A stretch of DNA of 5,506 nucleotides from Spirochaetaceae bacterium (GTDB lineage: Bacteria > Spirochaetota > Spirochaetia > Treponematales > Breznakiellaceae): contig JAITGJ010000229.1 of the NCBI GenBank assembly GCA_031280705.1, forward strand, positions 1-5,506. Reading direction: 5' to 3'. Each line of letters starts with the position of its first letter. The stretch's first letter is position 1. The notes beneath the pieces were generated by a model. That model had not been told where the DNA came from. It saw nothing but the letters and a program-made list of their open reading frames with translations, and ran no database searches. Made by a program: the position numbers and the translations under genes. This document shows, one piece after another, positions 1 through 5,419 of the stretch.

Positions 1-426
1 GCCCTCAAACCCGTCGGGCATCTTCTCTATGGGGCCGTTCCGCCGGGTATAGGACGTATGGTACGAACCCAGCCGGTCGTCAAAACCGTCCAGGCTGTTG
101 GGGAGCCATGCCGTCCACAGGCCGGTAAAGTTTTCGTTCTCGTGCATCAGGCTGTACATCATATCGTCAAATACGGGCCGCCGCATTTCCGGGGCAAGAC
201 TCTGGTATTCGCCAAAGACCTGGGCAAGCACTTTTACGCTCTGCACATACACGCCCACCCGTTTTTCAATGTCAATCGCGTTGGTATGGGCGATCTCTTC
301 GGCGTGTTCATAGGCGGCCGCTATTTGCAGACCGCTTGCCCGGTTCAGAATAATAACCGACGAGATACCGAGTACCACAATGACAATCACGATTGTAACA
401 ACGCTTAACTTTGTTCGCAGCTTCAT
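1..426 (-). CDS. Methyl-accepting chemotaxis protein, N-terminal part (cut by the window edge)
   Basis: Translating the minus strand from the ATG at 426 gives 142 codons open to the window edge, with no stop. Residues about 7-27 form one hydrophobic segment (LSVVTIVIVIVVLG...) right after a basic start (MKLRTK), as in a chemoreceptor's first membrane helix. A long extracytoplasmic helix follows (AYEHAEEIAHTNAIDIEKRV...), then the start of a Cache fold with the phrase ENENFTGLWTAWLPNSLDGFD, which closely matches the N-terminal half of dCache domains in chemoreceptors. The HAMP and methyl-accepting signalling domains expected of the family lie outside the window, so the chemoreceptor call rests on the N-terminal pattern; a dCache kinase or cyclase is the main alternative. 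The start overlaps the stop of the hybrid kinase gene by four bases and has a strong ribosome binding site, so both are probably translated from one mRNA. The receptor would sit in the inner membrane and signal through CheW/CheA. Confidence 0.82.
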   Translation of the reverse strand, partial: MKLRTKLSVVTIVIVIVVLGISSVIILNRASGLQIAAAYEHAEEIAHTNAIDIEKRVGVYVQSVKVLAQVFGEYQSLAPEMRRPVFDDMMYSLMHENENFTGLWTAWLPNSLDGFDDRLGSYHTSYTRRNGPIEKMPDGFEG

Positions 427-3400
427 ACAGATCCTCCTTGTGAAGCATTCAGAAATTGTTCTATCTTTTCCATGGCCTTGTCATATTCAAACATGAGAAT
501 ATGCTGTTCCAGTTCCACCGCCATTTTTTTCGTTTCCCCGTCAGGGGGAAGCGCGGAATACTCAAGGAGTATCCAGTTTACCGTCTCTATATTCATATCG
601 GCAAGTGCGGCCCGCAATTCAAGGAGGTGGAGGGCCGAAATATCCTCCCTGCCGCCGTTTGCCGCGCCGCGCCGCGCCGCAGCGCGGCGGATATTGCCCG
701 TCAGAACCGCGAGCTGTTCCAGAAGTTCCGCAGTCTTGTTCCTGACAAGGCCGGGGTCTTCCCGGTCCGCCCGCGCTTCAAGCCAGGCCGCGGCGTCGCC
801 CGTCTCCACCGCGCCGATGCTCCGGGCGGCTCCCTTGAGGGCGTGAACCAGGGTAACGTACAGTTTAAGGTCCCCCGCGTCCAGCGCCGCCGTTATTTTC
901 CCCGCCCGGCTTTCCGCGTCCCGGCAAAAATCAAGCAGTATGTCAAAGTAGCCTTCTGTACGGCCGCCCACATTGCGGATACCCGCTTCAATGTCCACCC
1001 CCGGAATGGAAACGGTTTCTGTTTTTTCAGGCCGCGCCTCTTCCACGGGCCGCGCCGCGTCAACACGTCTTGACCGGGGGAGCCACTTTTCCAGAATGTC
1101 ATCCAGCTTCTGAATATCAATGGGCTTGGCAAGAAAATCGTTTATGCCATTTTCCAGAAACATTTCCTGCTGGCCGGAAACCGCGTTCGCGGTCAGGGCG
1201 ATAATGGGCAAATCACGGCAGTAGCCGTCCCCCGCGTCAAGACTGCGTATAAACGATGTGGCTTCAAGGCCGTCCATACCCGGCATCATGTGATCCATAA
1301 ACACCAAATCGTAGCGGTTCGCCTTGACCATTTCTATCGCTTCGGCGCCGCTCACACAGGTATGGATAATCATATTATACGGCGCCATCAGTTCTTTTGC
1401 AACCCTCAAATTGGTAGAAATATCATCTACGATAAGCACCCGGGCCCCGGGCGCGGTAAACCGGGCGCGGAACGCAACGTTACGGTTCATCGTTCCCTCG
1501 TCCACACAATCGTTGAGCACGTTGGCAACGCTGACCGAATAGACGGGCATCATGATGCTGCGCACTTCGCGGGAGACGGACACTTCTCCCAGTTCCACCA
1601 TGAGCACCAACTGCAGGGGCGTGTTCCGTTTTTCCAGGGCGAACATGCATTCGGCGGCGTAGCGGGACGAAATAAAGGCATAATCGTACTCGCCCTGCTC
1701 CAGCGCCGCAAGAAAATTCTGGAAATCGCCGGAACAGTCCGCGTGCAGCCCAAGGCTTCCGAAAACGGTGGTGAGTGATTTGATGTAATGGGAACGCCAG
1801 TCATAAAACAGAATTTTTTTGTGTTCGGTATCCGTTACGTTCGCAAGCGGCGTTTCGTCCTCGTATTCCTGGATCACCACCGCCCTAAATGTTGAGCCGA
1901 CGCCGTATTCACTGTCAACAGTAACATCGCCGTCCATGGCGCGGCAGAGCGCCTGCGTAATAACCAGGCCCAGTCCCGTCCCCTCAATGCCCTGATTAAC
2001 CTTTATATCCACCCGCGCAAATTCGGAGAAGAGCCGCCCCCGGTCTTCATTTTTTATGCCGATGCCTGAATCCTCAACGGTAAGGATCAGTTTTAAAAGA
2101 TGATTGTTCTGCCGCTCTATTTTTATGGCGAGGGAAACAAATCCCCGCTGGGTGTACTTTACCGCGTTGGAAAGGAGGTTGACGAGTATCTGGCGTATCC
2201 GCACATCGTCCCCCGCAAGGCGCGCGGGAATGCTGCCGTCCACATCAACAAAAAAGTCCAGGGATTTTTCCGCGGCGCGGGGGCGGATCACATTGATCAT
2301 GTCATTTATTACGCTGGCCAGATGGTAGTGCCGCTTTTCAATCTGCAGCCGTCCGGATTCAATGCGCGAGAAATCAAGTATATCGTTGATGATGGCGAGC
2401 AGCGTTGCCCCGGACTGATTGATGATGGCGCTGTATTCCTCAATTTCGGTCGCAACGGCTTTCCGCTGAATAAGTTCCGCCATCCCGATAATCGAATTCA
2501 TGGGGGTACGGATTTCATGGCTCATCCGGGCAAGGAAGGACGATTTATCGCGGCTCTCCTCGTCGGACCGGGCCTTGAGGACGCTCAGGCGGATGAGGAA
2601 GGCGCTCAAGACCGTCATAAAAACAAAGCCCAAAAACGAAAGCACCAGGGCCATGACGTACACGTCCCGGTAATAACTGGTAACGGGCGTGGCGATACCG
2701 GCCAGCCAGTTGTTGTACAGCCGTCTGAACACCAGAACCACCTGCACGCCCTGGCTGTTCGGCATCCGCCCCGACGCGACGGAGCCTCCCCGCGCGCGGA
2801 ACTCGGCGGCGATGGCGGCGTGGCCCGGCGTTACCTCGTCCATGGACCGGGTAAGGTAGCCCCGGTTGGGGTGCGCGATAAACCGGTAATGCTGATCGAT
2901 CAACATGCCGTACCCGCCCCCGGCGTATTGGAGGGAAAGCATATAGTCCGAAATCAGGGCAAAGTTCATGTCAAGGACAATCACGCCGGCATCCTCGCCG
3001 TTCTTTCCGTGGAGGATTTTTGCCAAAGAAATAACGGTTTTACCCGTATAGGCGTCCGTGTAGGGATCCGTAAAGGCAACCGCCCCGCGCGCCTTTTGGG
3101 CCGCGTCGTACCAGACGCGCTTTTCAGGCTCCCAACCGGCGGGAGGGTCCCAGTCAAAGCCAAAGACCGCCTGGCCCCGGACATAGGCGTACATACCCGT
3201 AAGCCCGGGAACGCGGGAATCGTCGGGGATCAGAATGGCGGTTTTACGGGCCAGATACTGCCGGATGCGTTCCAGGCTGTCCTCCTCCTCAAGTTCCCGC
3301 TCCACAAAAAGCTCCGCGCCCAACAGGGCCACTTCCGCCTCCCGGAAATCCGAGCGGATCATCGCCTCCGCGGTACGGAGGGTTTCCTCAATGTTGGAAT

Positions 3401-3569
3401 AGATTTCCTTCTCAACAATGCGGCTTACCAGGAGATAGCTCACCAGGACCATCAGGGCAAAAGACAAAAAAACAAACACCAACTGGGAAAAATCCTTGCG
3501 GATGATGGCGCCCAGCGCCATGTTCCCCACACGCCCCGTCTGTTTCCTGCCGTTTAGCAAATCTCCCAT
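423..3569 (-). CDS. dCache hybrid sensor histidine kinase with pseudo-receiver, receiver, HPt and C-terminal tail
   Basis: Membrane hybrid kinase that should autophosphorylate in response to an external ligand and pass phosphate along a His-Asp-His relay. Numbering counts from a possible TTG at 3572. Domains: TM1 about 30-51; extracytoplasmic dCache about 52-300 (KRVWYDAA at 151-158, FTDPYTDAYTG at 167-177); TM2 about 304-328; HisKA with H352 in SHEIRTPMN; HATPase with N box NLLSNAVKY (N469), G1 DSGIG at 501-505 and G2 GTGLGL at 531-536; degenerate receiver about 586-690; intact receiver about 710-830 (D716, D717, phospho-site D760, T794, K816); HPt about 857-960 with H910 in VHALKGAARSIG; helical tail about 977-1044. 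There is no HAMP: only about 24 residues separate TM2 from H352. The start is uncertain: TTG 3572, ATG 3569 and ATG 3521 are in frame; none has a strong Shine-Dalgarno, and ATG 3521 (before MALGAIIRKDF) has only a GGGG four bases upstream. Codons between 3569 and 3521 include TTG, CTA and AGG, which look less typical of the gene, so 3521 is a real alternative. The stop overlaps the chemoreceptor start. Confidence 0.95.
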   Translation of the reverse strand: MGDLLNGRKQTGRVGNMALGAIIRKDFSQLVFVFLSFALMVLVSYLLVSRIVEKEIYSNIEETLRTAEAMIRSDFREAEVALLGAELFVERELEEEDSLERIRQYLARKTAILIPDDSRVPGLTGMYAYVRGQAVFGFDWDPPAGWEPEKRVWYDAAQKARGAVAFTDPYTDAYTGKTVISLAKILHGKNGEDAGVIVLDMNFALISDYMLSLQYAGGGYGMLIDQHYRFIAHPNRGYLTRSMDEVTPGHAAIAAEFRARGGSVASGRMPNSQGVQVVLVFRRLYNNWLAGIATPVTSYYRDVYVMALVLSFLGFVFMTVLSAFLIRLSVLKARSDEESRDKSSFLARMSHEIRTPMNSIIGMAELIQRKAVATEIEEYSAIINQSGATLLAIINDILDFSRIESGRLQIEKRHYHLASVINDMINVIRPRAAEKSLDFFVDVDGSIPARLAGDDVRIRQILVNLLSNAVKYTQRGFVSLAIKIERQNNHLLKLILTVEDSGIGIKNEDRGRLFSEFARVDIKVNQGIEGTGLGLVITQALCRAMDGDVTVDSEYGVGSTFRAVVIQEYEDETPLANVTDTEHKKILFYDWRSHYIKSLTTVFGSLGLHADCSGDFQNFLAALEQGEYDYAFISSRYAAECMFALEKRNTPLQLVLMVELGEVSVSREVRSIMMPVYSVSVANVLNDCVDEGTMNRNVAFRARFTAPGARVLIVDDISTNLRVAKELMAPYNMIIHTCVSGAEAIEMVKANRYDLVFMDHMMPGMDGLEATSFIRSLDAGDGYCRDLPIIALTANAVSGQQEMFLENGINDFLAKPIDIQKLDDILEKWLPRSRRVDAARPVEEARPEKTETVSIPGVDIEAGIRNVGGRTEGYFDILLDFCRDAESRAGKITAALDAGDLKLYVTLVHALKGAARSIGAVETGDAAAWLEARADREDPGLVRNKTAELLEQLAVLTGNIRRAAARRGAANGGREDISALHLLELRAALADMNIETVNWILLEYSALPPDGETKKMAVELEQHILMFEYDKAMEKIEQFLNASQGGSV
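424..439 (-). promoter_or_regulatory. Shine-Dalgarno and ATGA start/stop overlap for the chemoreceptor
   Basis: Read on the minus strand, AAGGAGG lies at 439-433, six bases before the ATG at 426-424. The same ATG shares bases with the TGA stop (425-423) of the upstream kinase gene, giving ATGA. The Shine-Dalgarno lies within the last codons of the kinase. This arrangement is typical of translational coupling and fixes the chemoreceptor start with high certainty. Confidence 0.9.
661..680. repeat. Pentanucleotide tandem repeat (GCCGC x4) inside the hybrid kinase gene
   Basis: Four perfect tandem copies of GCCGC at 661-680, followed by AGCGCGGCGG, which can fold back on the repeat. On the coding (minus) strand this is GCGGC x4 and encodes the Arg/Ala-rich linker (RRAAARRGAA, about residues 962-971) between the HPt domain and the C-terminal tail. 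The unit is not a multiple of three, so a gain or loss of one copy would shift the frame. Confidence 0.85.
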
Positions 3570-3675
3570 CAATAATAAAATAATTCATTTGGCAACTTTT
3601 TTCCGCTTTTTCTCATATTTTTTTGCTGAATCGCCCAGGCCCGGCGCAAAACCGCCCGGCGTAGTGCCAAACGGG

Positions 3676-3690
3676 CCGTTTTCAAAACGG
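3676..3690. repeat. Perfect 15-bp palindrome upstream of the hybrid kinase gene
   Basis: CCGTTTT-C-AAAACGG, with seven-base arms around a single central base. It lies about 107 bp upstream of the 3569 start of the kinase. Such a short-centred dyad suits a dimeric DNA-binding protein better than an RNA hairpin, but no regulator is known for it here. Confidence 0.6.
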
Positions 3691-3718
3691 GGGCCGTTCA
3701 GAACCGCCGGGGGAGGAG

Positions 3719-3746
3719 GGCTTCCCAAAAGCCGGGTTTTTTTTTT
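3719..3746 (+). terminator. Terminator-like stem followed by ten T (plus orientation)
   Basis: GGCTT (3719-3723), loop CCCAA, AAGCC (3729-3733), then GGG and a run of ten T at 3737-3746. The layout resembles an intrinsic terminator for plus-strand transcription, but the stem is only five base pairs and no plus-strand gene precedes it. It could only stop antisense transcripts coming from the kinase gene. Weak call. Confidence 0.3.
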
Positions 3747-3757
3747 GGGGGGGGGGG
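3737..3757. repeat. T10-G11 homopolymer tract
   Basis: Ten T (3737-3746) directly followed by eleven G (3747-3757), read as C11-A10 on the strand that encodes the kinase. Tracts this long are prone to replication slippage and also to sequencing or assembly length errors; the sequence alone cannot separate the two. Confidence 0.9.
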
Positions 3758-3802
3758 CTGGTGAGCGTCAAGGCGGCCGGCGCTTCCCGGTTGGTTTTCT
3801 CG

Positions 3803-3827
3803 TTTTTCTGCGGAAAACCGCGAAAAA
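3803..3827. repeat. Inverted repeat just downstream of the HD-GYP gene
   Basis: TTTTTC (3803-3808), one unpaired T, GCGG, loop AAAA, CCGC, GAAAAA (3822-3827): ten base pairs with a single bulge. It lies about 30 bp past the HD-GYP stop, where a terminator would be expected. On either strand, however, the transcript has U on the 5' side and A on the 3' side, the reverse of an intrinsic terminator. Its role is unknown; it could protect the mRNA 3' end. Confidence 0.5.
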
Positions 3828-3858
3828 TCACCCTCACGCCGCGCTGATGTATGCGTCC

Positions 3859-4914
3859 CTAGTGGAAATGCCGCTGGGCGGCGGTAAATACCTCCATCAG
3901 CGCGGGATCGAACTGCGTCCCTTCCCCCGCGCAGATGATCCGCACCGCCTGGTCCGGGTCAAACGCCTTTTTGTAGGGCCGCTCGGAAATCAGGGCGTCG
4001 TAAACGTCCACCACCGCCATAAGGCGGCCCTGGAGGGGGATTTCGGTCCCGGCCATGCGGCGGGGATACCCCGTGCCGTCCCATTTTTCGTGATGCGTCC
4101 CGGCCATAATCTTCGCGTGAGTCAAAAAAACGCTTTCCCGGGCGCTCTGCTGGATTTTTTCGATGACCGTCTCGCCAAAACTCGTGTGTTTTTTCATTTC
4201 CTCAAATTCCGGGGGCGTAAGCGGGCCGGGCTTCATCAGAATATTGTCCCGGATGGCGATCTTGCCGACATCGTGCAGTTGGGCGGACTGGAGAAACAGG
4301 CCAATGTCCCAGGTGCTGAGGACATCCCGGTAAACCCCCCGCGCAAACATTTCCTCGACAAGCAGGGCAAGGAACCGTTCGGTACGCTCCACATGGCCGC
4401 CGGTTACATCATCCCGGCATTCCACCAGGTTCGCCATTGTATTGAGCACGGCCTTTTGCAGCGCCACCACAGCGCCGGTCTTTTCATCAACAAGCTGCTG
4501 GAGGTTTTCGTTAATGTGCTTGAGTTCCTGCTTCTGGGATTCCACAAGGACATGAACGTCCACCCGCTTCTGGAGGAGCTGGGGGGAAAACGGCTTGGCG
4601 ATATAATCCACCGCTCCCAGGGTAAAGCCCTCCAGTTCGTTTGACGTTTCCGACTGGGAGGTGAGAAAGACGACCGGAATACCGGCGGTGCGGGGATTGC
4701 CCTTGAGAATGCCGATTGCCTCATACCCGCTCATTCCGGGCATGAGCACATCGAGCAAAATAATGTCCGGAAGGTTTTTTTCAAGAAACTGAAACAGTTT
4801 TTCCGCGCTGGGTACCGTAAAAACATCGTACCGGTCCATGAGGGTGTTTCTTGCCAATTTCAGGTTAACGGGATTATCGTCAACCAGAATTACTTTTTTT
4901 CGTTCCCGCTGCAT
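3859..4914 (-). CDS. RpfG-like response regulator: receiver plus HD-GYP (probable c-di-GMP phosphodiesterase)
   Basis: A 351-residue cytoplasmic protein. The receiver spans about 6-122: acidic pair D12/D13 in LVDDNPVN, phospho-acceptor D55 in LLDVLMPGMSGYE, T85 and K107 in IAKPF. A charged, probably coiled linker (about 123-155) leads to an HD-GYP domain at about 156-350 with H174 in GGHVERT, HDVGK at 214-218, H243, HHEKWDGTGYP at 274-284 and D303 in VVDVYDAL. The metal-binding HD pair, the adjacent HH and the GYP signature are all intact, so it should be an active phosphodiesterase cleaving c-di-GMP to pGpG or GMP when phosphorylated. Length and domain order match RpfG. The start is the first in-frame ATG and begins directly at the receiver's first beta strand; the ribosome site is weak (GGAA, about seven bases upstream). 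It is co-oriented with and upstream of the hybrid kinase, a likely phosphodonor through its HPt domain (inference). Confidence 0.95.
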   Translation of the reverse strand: MQRERKKVILVDDNPVNLKLARNTLMDRYDVFTVPSAEKLFQFLEKNLPDIILLDVLMPGMSGYEAIGILKGNPRTAGIPVVFLTSQSETSNELEGFTLGAVDYIAKPFSPQLLQKRVDVHVLVESQKQELKHINENLQQLVDEKTGAVVALQKAVLNTMANLVECRDDVTGGHVERTERFLALLVEEMFARGVYRDVLSTWDIGLFLQSAQLHDVGKIAIRDNILMKPGPLTPPEFEEMKKHTSFGETVIEKIQQSARESVFLTHAKIMAGTHHEKWDGTGYPRRMAGTEIPLQGRLMAVVDVYDALISERPYKKAFDPDQAVRIICAGEGTQFDPALMEVFTAAQRHFH

Positions 4915-5018
4915 ACGATGTTCCGATTGTTAAGGTACTGCCGCCCGTGCCCCGCCATTTGACCTACCCGCGAATGTTTGGTATTCAAAACTGAAATGAG
5001 GCGCCCGGTTTTGATGGT

Positions 5019-5046
5019 ATCATATTTTTCGGAAAAAAACCCGCAA
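5019..5046 (-). promoter_or_regulatory. Candidate promoter for the HD-GYP gene
   Basis: On the minus strand, TTGCGG (5046-5041) and TATGAT (5024-5019) are separated by 16 bp, resembling sigma-70 -35 and -10 boxes. The resulting leader would be about 95-100 nt to the ATG at 4914. The -35 box matches only partly and overlaps the base of the 5043-5093 hairpin. This is the best pair I can see, not a firm call. Confidence 0.4.
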
Positions 5047-5093
5047 AACTCAAGCCTGCCCAAACCGCTTTGCGGTTTGGGCTTGGGTTTTGC
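5043..5093. repeat. Long imperfect inverted repeat (about 22 bp stem)
   Basis: The inner stem CCCAAACCGC (5059-5068) pairs perfectly with GCGGTTTGGG (5072-5081) around a TTT loop. After a four-base bulge on the 5' arm (CCTG, 5055-5058) the stem continues: 5043-5054 pairs with 5082-5093, with one G-T wobble. No long T run follows directly in either direction, so it is not a standard terminator. Its 3' arm overlaps the 5' arm of the next hairpin (5085-5107). Confidence 0.75.
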
Positions 5094-5107
5094 CGGAGGC
5101 AAAACCC
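5085..5107. repeat. Second hairpin, overlapping the first
   Basis: GGGTTTTGCC (5085-5094), loop GGA, GGCAAAACCC (5098-5107): a perfect ten-base-pair stem. Bases 5085-5093 are also needed for the outer stem of the 5043-5093 structure, so in one RNA the two folds exclude each other. Confidence 0.75.
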
Positions 5108-5199
5108 CGCATTCCCGGCGGGACTCCCCCCGTAGCCCTCCCGCGTTCCCGTCAGGCCCCGCCCGTGTGGACTCCTCCCGGGGGGATGCTTTTTGCCGC

Positions 5200-5223
5200 G
5201 CTTCAGTTTCCGCGCGCTGAAGC
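5200..5223. repeat. Inverted repeat with 7-bp arms
   Basis: GCTTCAG (5200-5206) and CTGAAGC (5217-5223) flank a ten-base loop. This is a modest hairpin or dyad about 90 bp upstream of the -35 box of the rightward promoter. No function can be assigned. Confidence 0.5.
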
Positions 5224-5231
5224 CTCTGCGG

Positions 5232-5249
5232 GATATGGCAAGCCATATC
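5232..5249. promoter_or_regulatory. Operator-like perfect dyad upstream of the rightward promoter
   Basis: GATATGGC-AA-GCCATATC has perfect eight-base arms around two central bases. Its centre is about 70 bp upstream of the -35 hexamer, near -103 from the predicted transcription start. The size and close arms suit a dimeric transcription factor site, and the position would fit an activator or a distal operator. The factor is unknown; as RNA it would make a poor hairpin because the loop is too short. Confidence 0.55.
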
Positions 5250-5308
5250 GACGTGTTTATGACCCGTCCAACGGGCGGCGGCGAAAAAACGCCCTGCATG
5301 GCGGGCAC

Positions 5309-5337
5309 TTGACAACGCTCCGGTAGTGGTTTAAAAT
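5309..5337 (+). promoter_or_regulatory. Near-consensus sigma-70 promoter
   Basis: TTGACA at 5309-5314 is a perfect -35 box. TAAAAT at 5332-5337 matches five of six bases of the -10 consensus. The spacer is exactly 17 bp. Transcription should start near 5344 and give a leader of about 75 nt to the ATG at 5420. The leader contains a small stem, ACGCC-GGT-GGCGT (5369-5381). Confidence 0.85.
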
Positions 5338-5406
5338 AGCGTCTTACAAACAGGCTTTTCACAATCAAACGCCGGTGGCGTATCCGGTCCAGATGGTTCA
5401 ATTTTT

Positions 5407-5411
5407 GGAGG
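5407..5411 (+). promoter_or_regulatory. Ribosome binding site deciding the start at 5420
   Basis: GGAGG ends eight bases before the ATG at 5420. An in-frame ATG also occurs nine codons upstream at 5393, but the Shine-Dalgarno lies inside that extension, which favours 5420. Confidence 0.85.
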
Positions 5412-5419
5412 TAGTTAAG

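Larger units (their letters stand above)
3573..3858. other. Intergenic region between the hybrid kinase and HD-GYP genes
   Basis: About 290 bp without a credible gene. The part next to the kinase start (3571-3625) is AT-rich and may hold its minus-strand promoter, but I cannot assign clear -35 and -10 boxes. The middle (3639-3760) is GC-rich with short direct repeats: GCCCGGCG at 3639-3646 and 3654-3661, and GGGCCGTT at 3673-3680 and 3691-3698. It also holds a 15-bp palindrome, a terminator-like element in plus orientation and a T10-G11 tract. I see no convincing minus-strand terminator after the HD-GYP gene, so read-through into the kinase gene is possible. Confidence 0.7.
4915..5308. other. 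Divergent intergenic region rich in inverted repeats
   Basis: The span between the HD-GYP start and the rightward promoter holds no credible gene: reading frames here translate to low-complexity Arg/Pro/Gly-rich peptides without domain motifs. It has an AT-containing part next to the HD-GYP gene (4915-5046), where its promoter is expected. A C-rich part (5050-5300) follows with successive dyads at 5043-5093, 5085-5107, 5113-5123, 5200-5223 and 5232-5249. A structured non-coding RNA or a REP-like repeat cluster is possible but unproven. Confidence 0.6.

Noticed and set aside
456..1073. 205-codon plus-strand open frame opposite the HPt and tail region
   Set aside because: Antisense shadow of the kinase gene, rich in Arg, Pro and Phe with no domain signature.
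2100..3557. 485-codon open frame on the plus strand opposite the kinase gene
   Set aside because: It lies wholly antisense to the HisKA, dCache and TM coding sequence, shows no domain pattern, and is explained by third-position GC bias that removes stops from the opposite strand.
3803..3827. Stem after the HD-GYP gene considered as its terminator
   Set aside because: The U and A tracts are on the wrong sides of the stem for intrinsic termination in either direction.
3496..4644. 382-codon plus-strand open frame crossing the intergenic gap
   Set aside because: It runs antisense to the HD-GYP gene, through a T10-G11 tract and into the kinase start; the product is low-complexity and has no recognisable motif or good ribosome site.
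5290..5303. CGCC-CTGCAT-GGCG stem, followed on the minus strand by six T
   Set aside because: It looks like an intrinsic terminator in minus orientation, but the stem is only four base pairs and no minus-strand gene ends upstream of it within the window.
4890..5315. 141-codon minus-strand open frame upstream of the HD-GYP gene
   Set aside because: It overlaps the HD-GYP start out of frame, crosses all the hairpins, and its Arg/Gly/Lys-rich product has no hydrophobic core or motif. A small unknown protein cannot be fully excluded.
5345..5419. Leader of the rightward gene considered as a c-di-GMP or other riboswitch
   Set aside because: Only a five-base-pair stem is visible and none of the conserved GEMM-type sequence elements are present; the leader is too short and unstructured for known classes.
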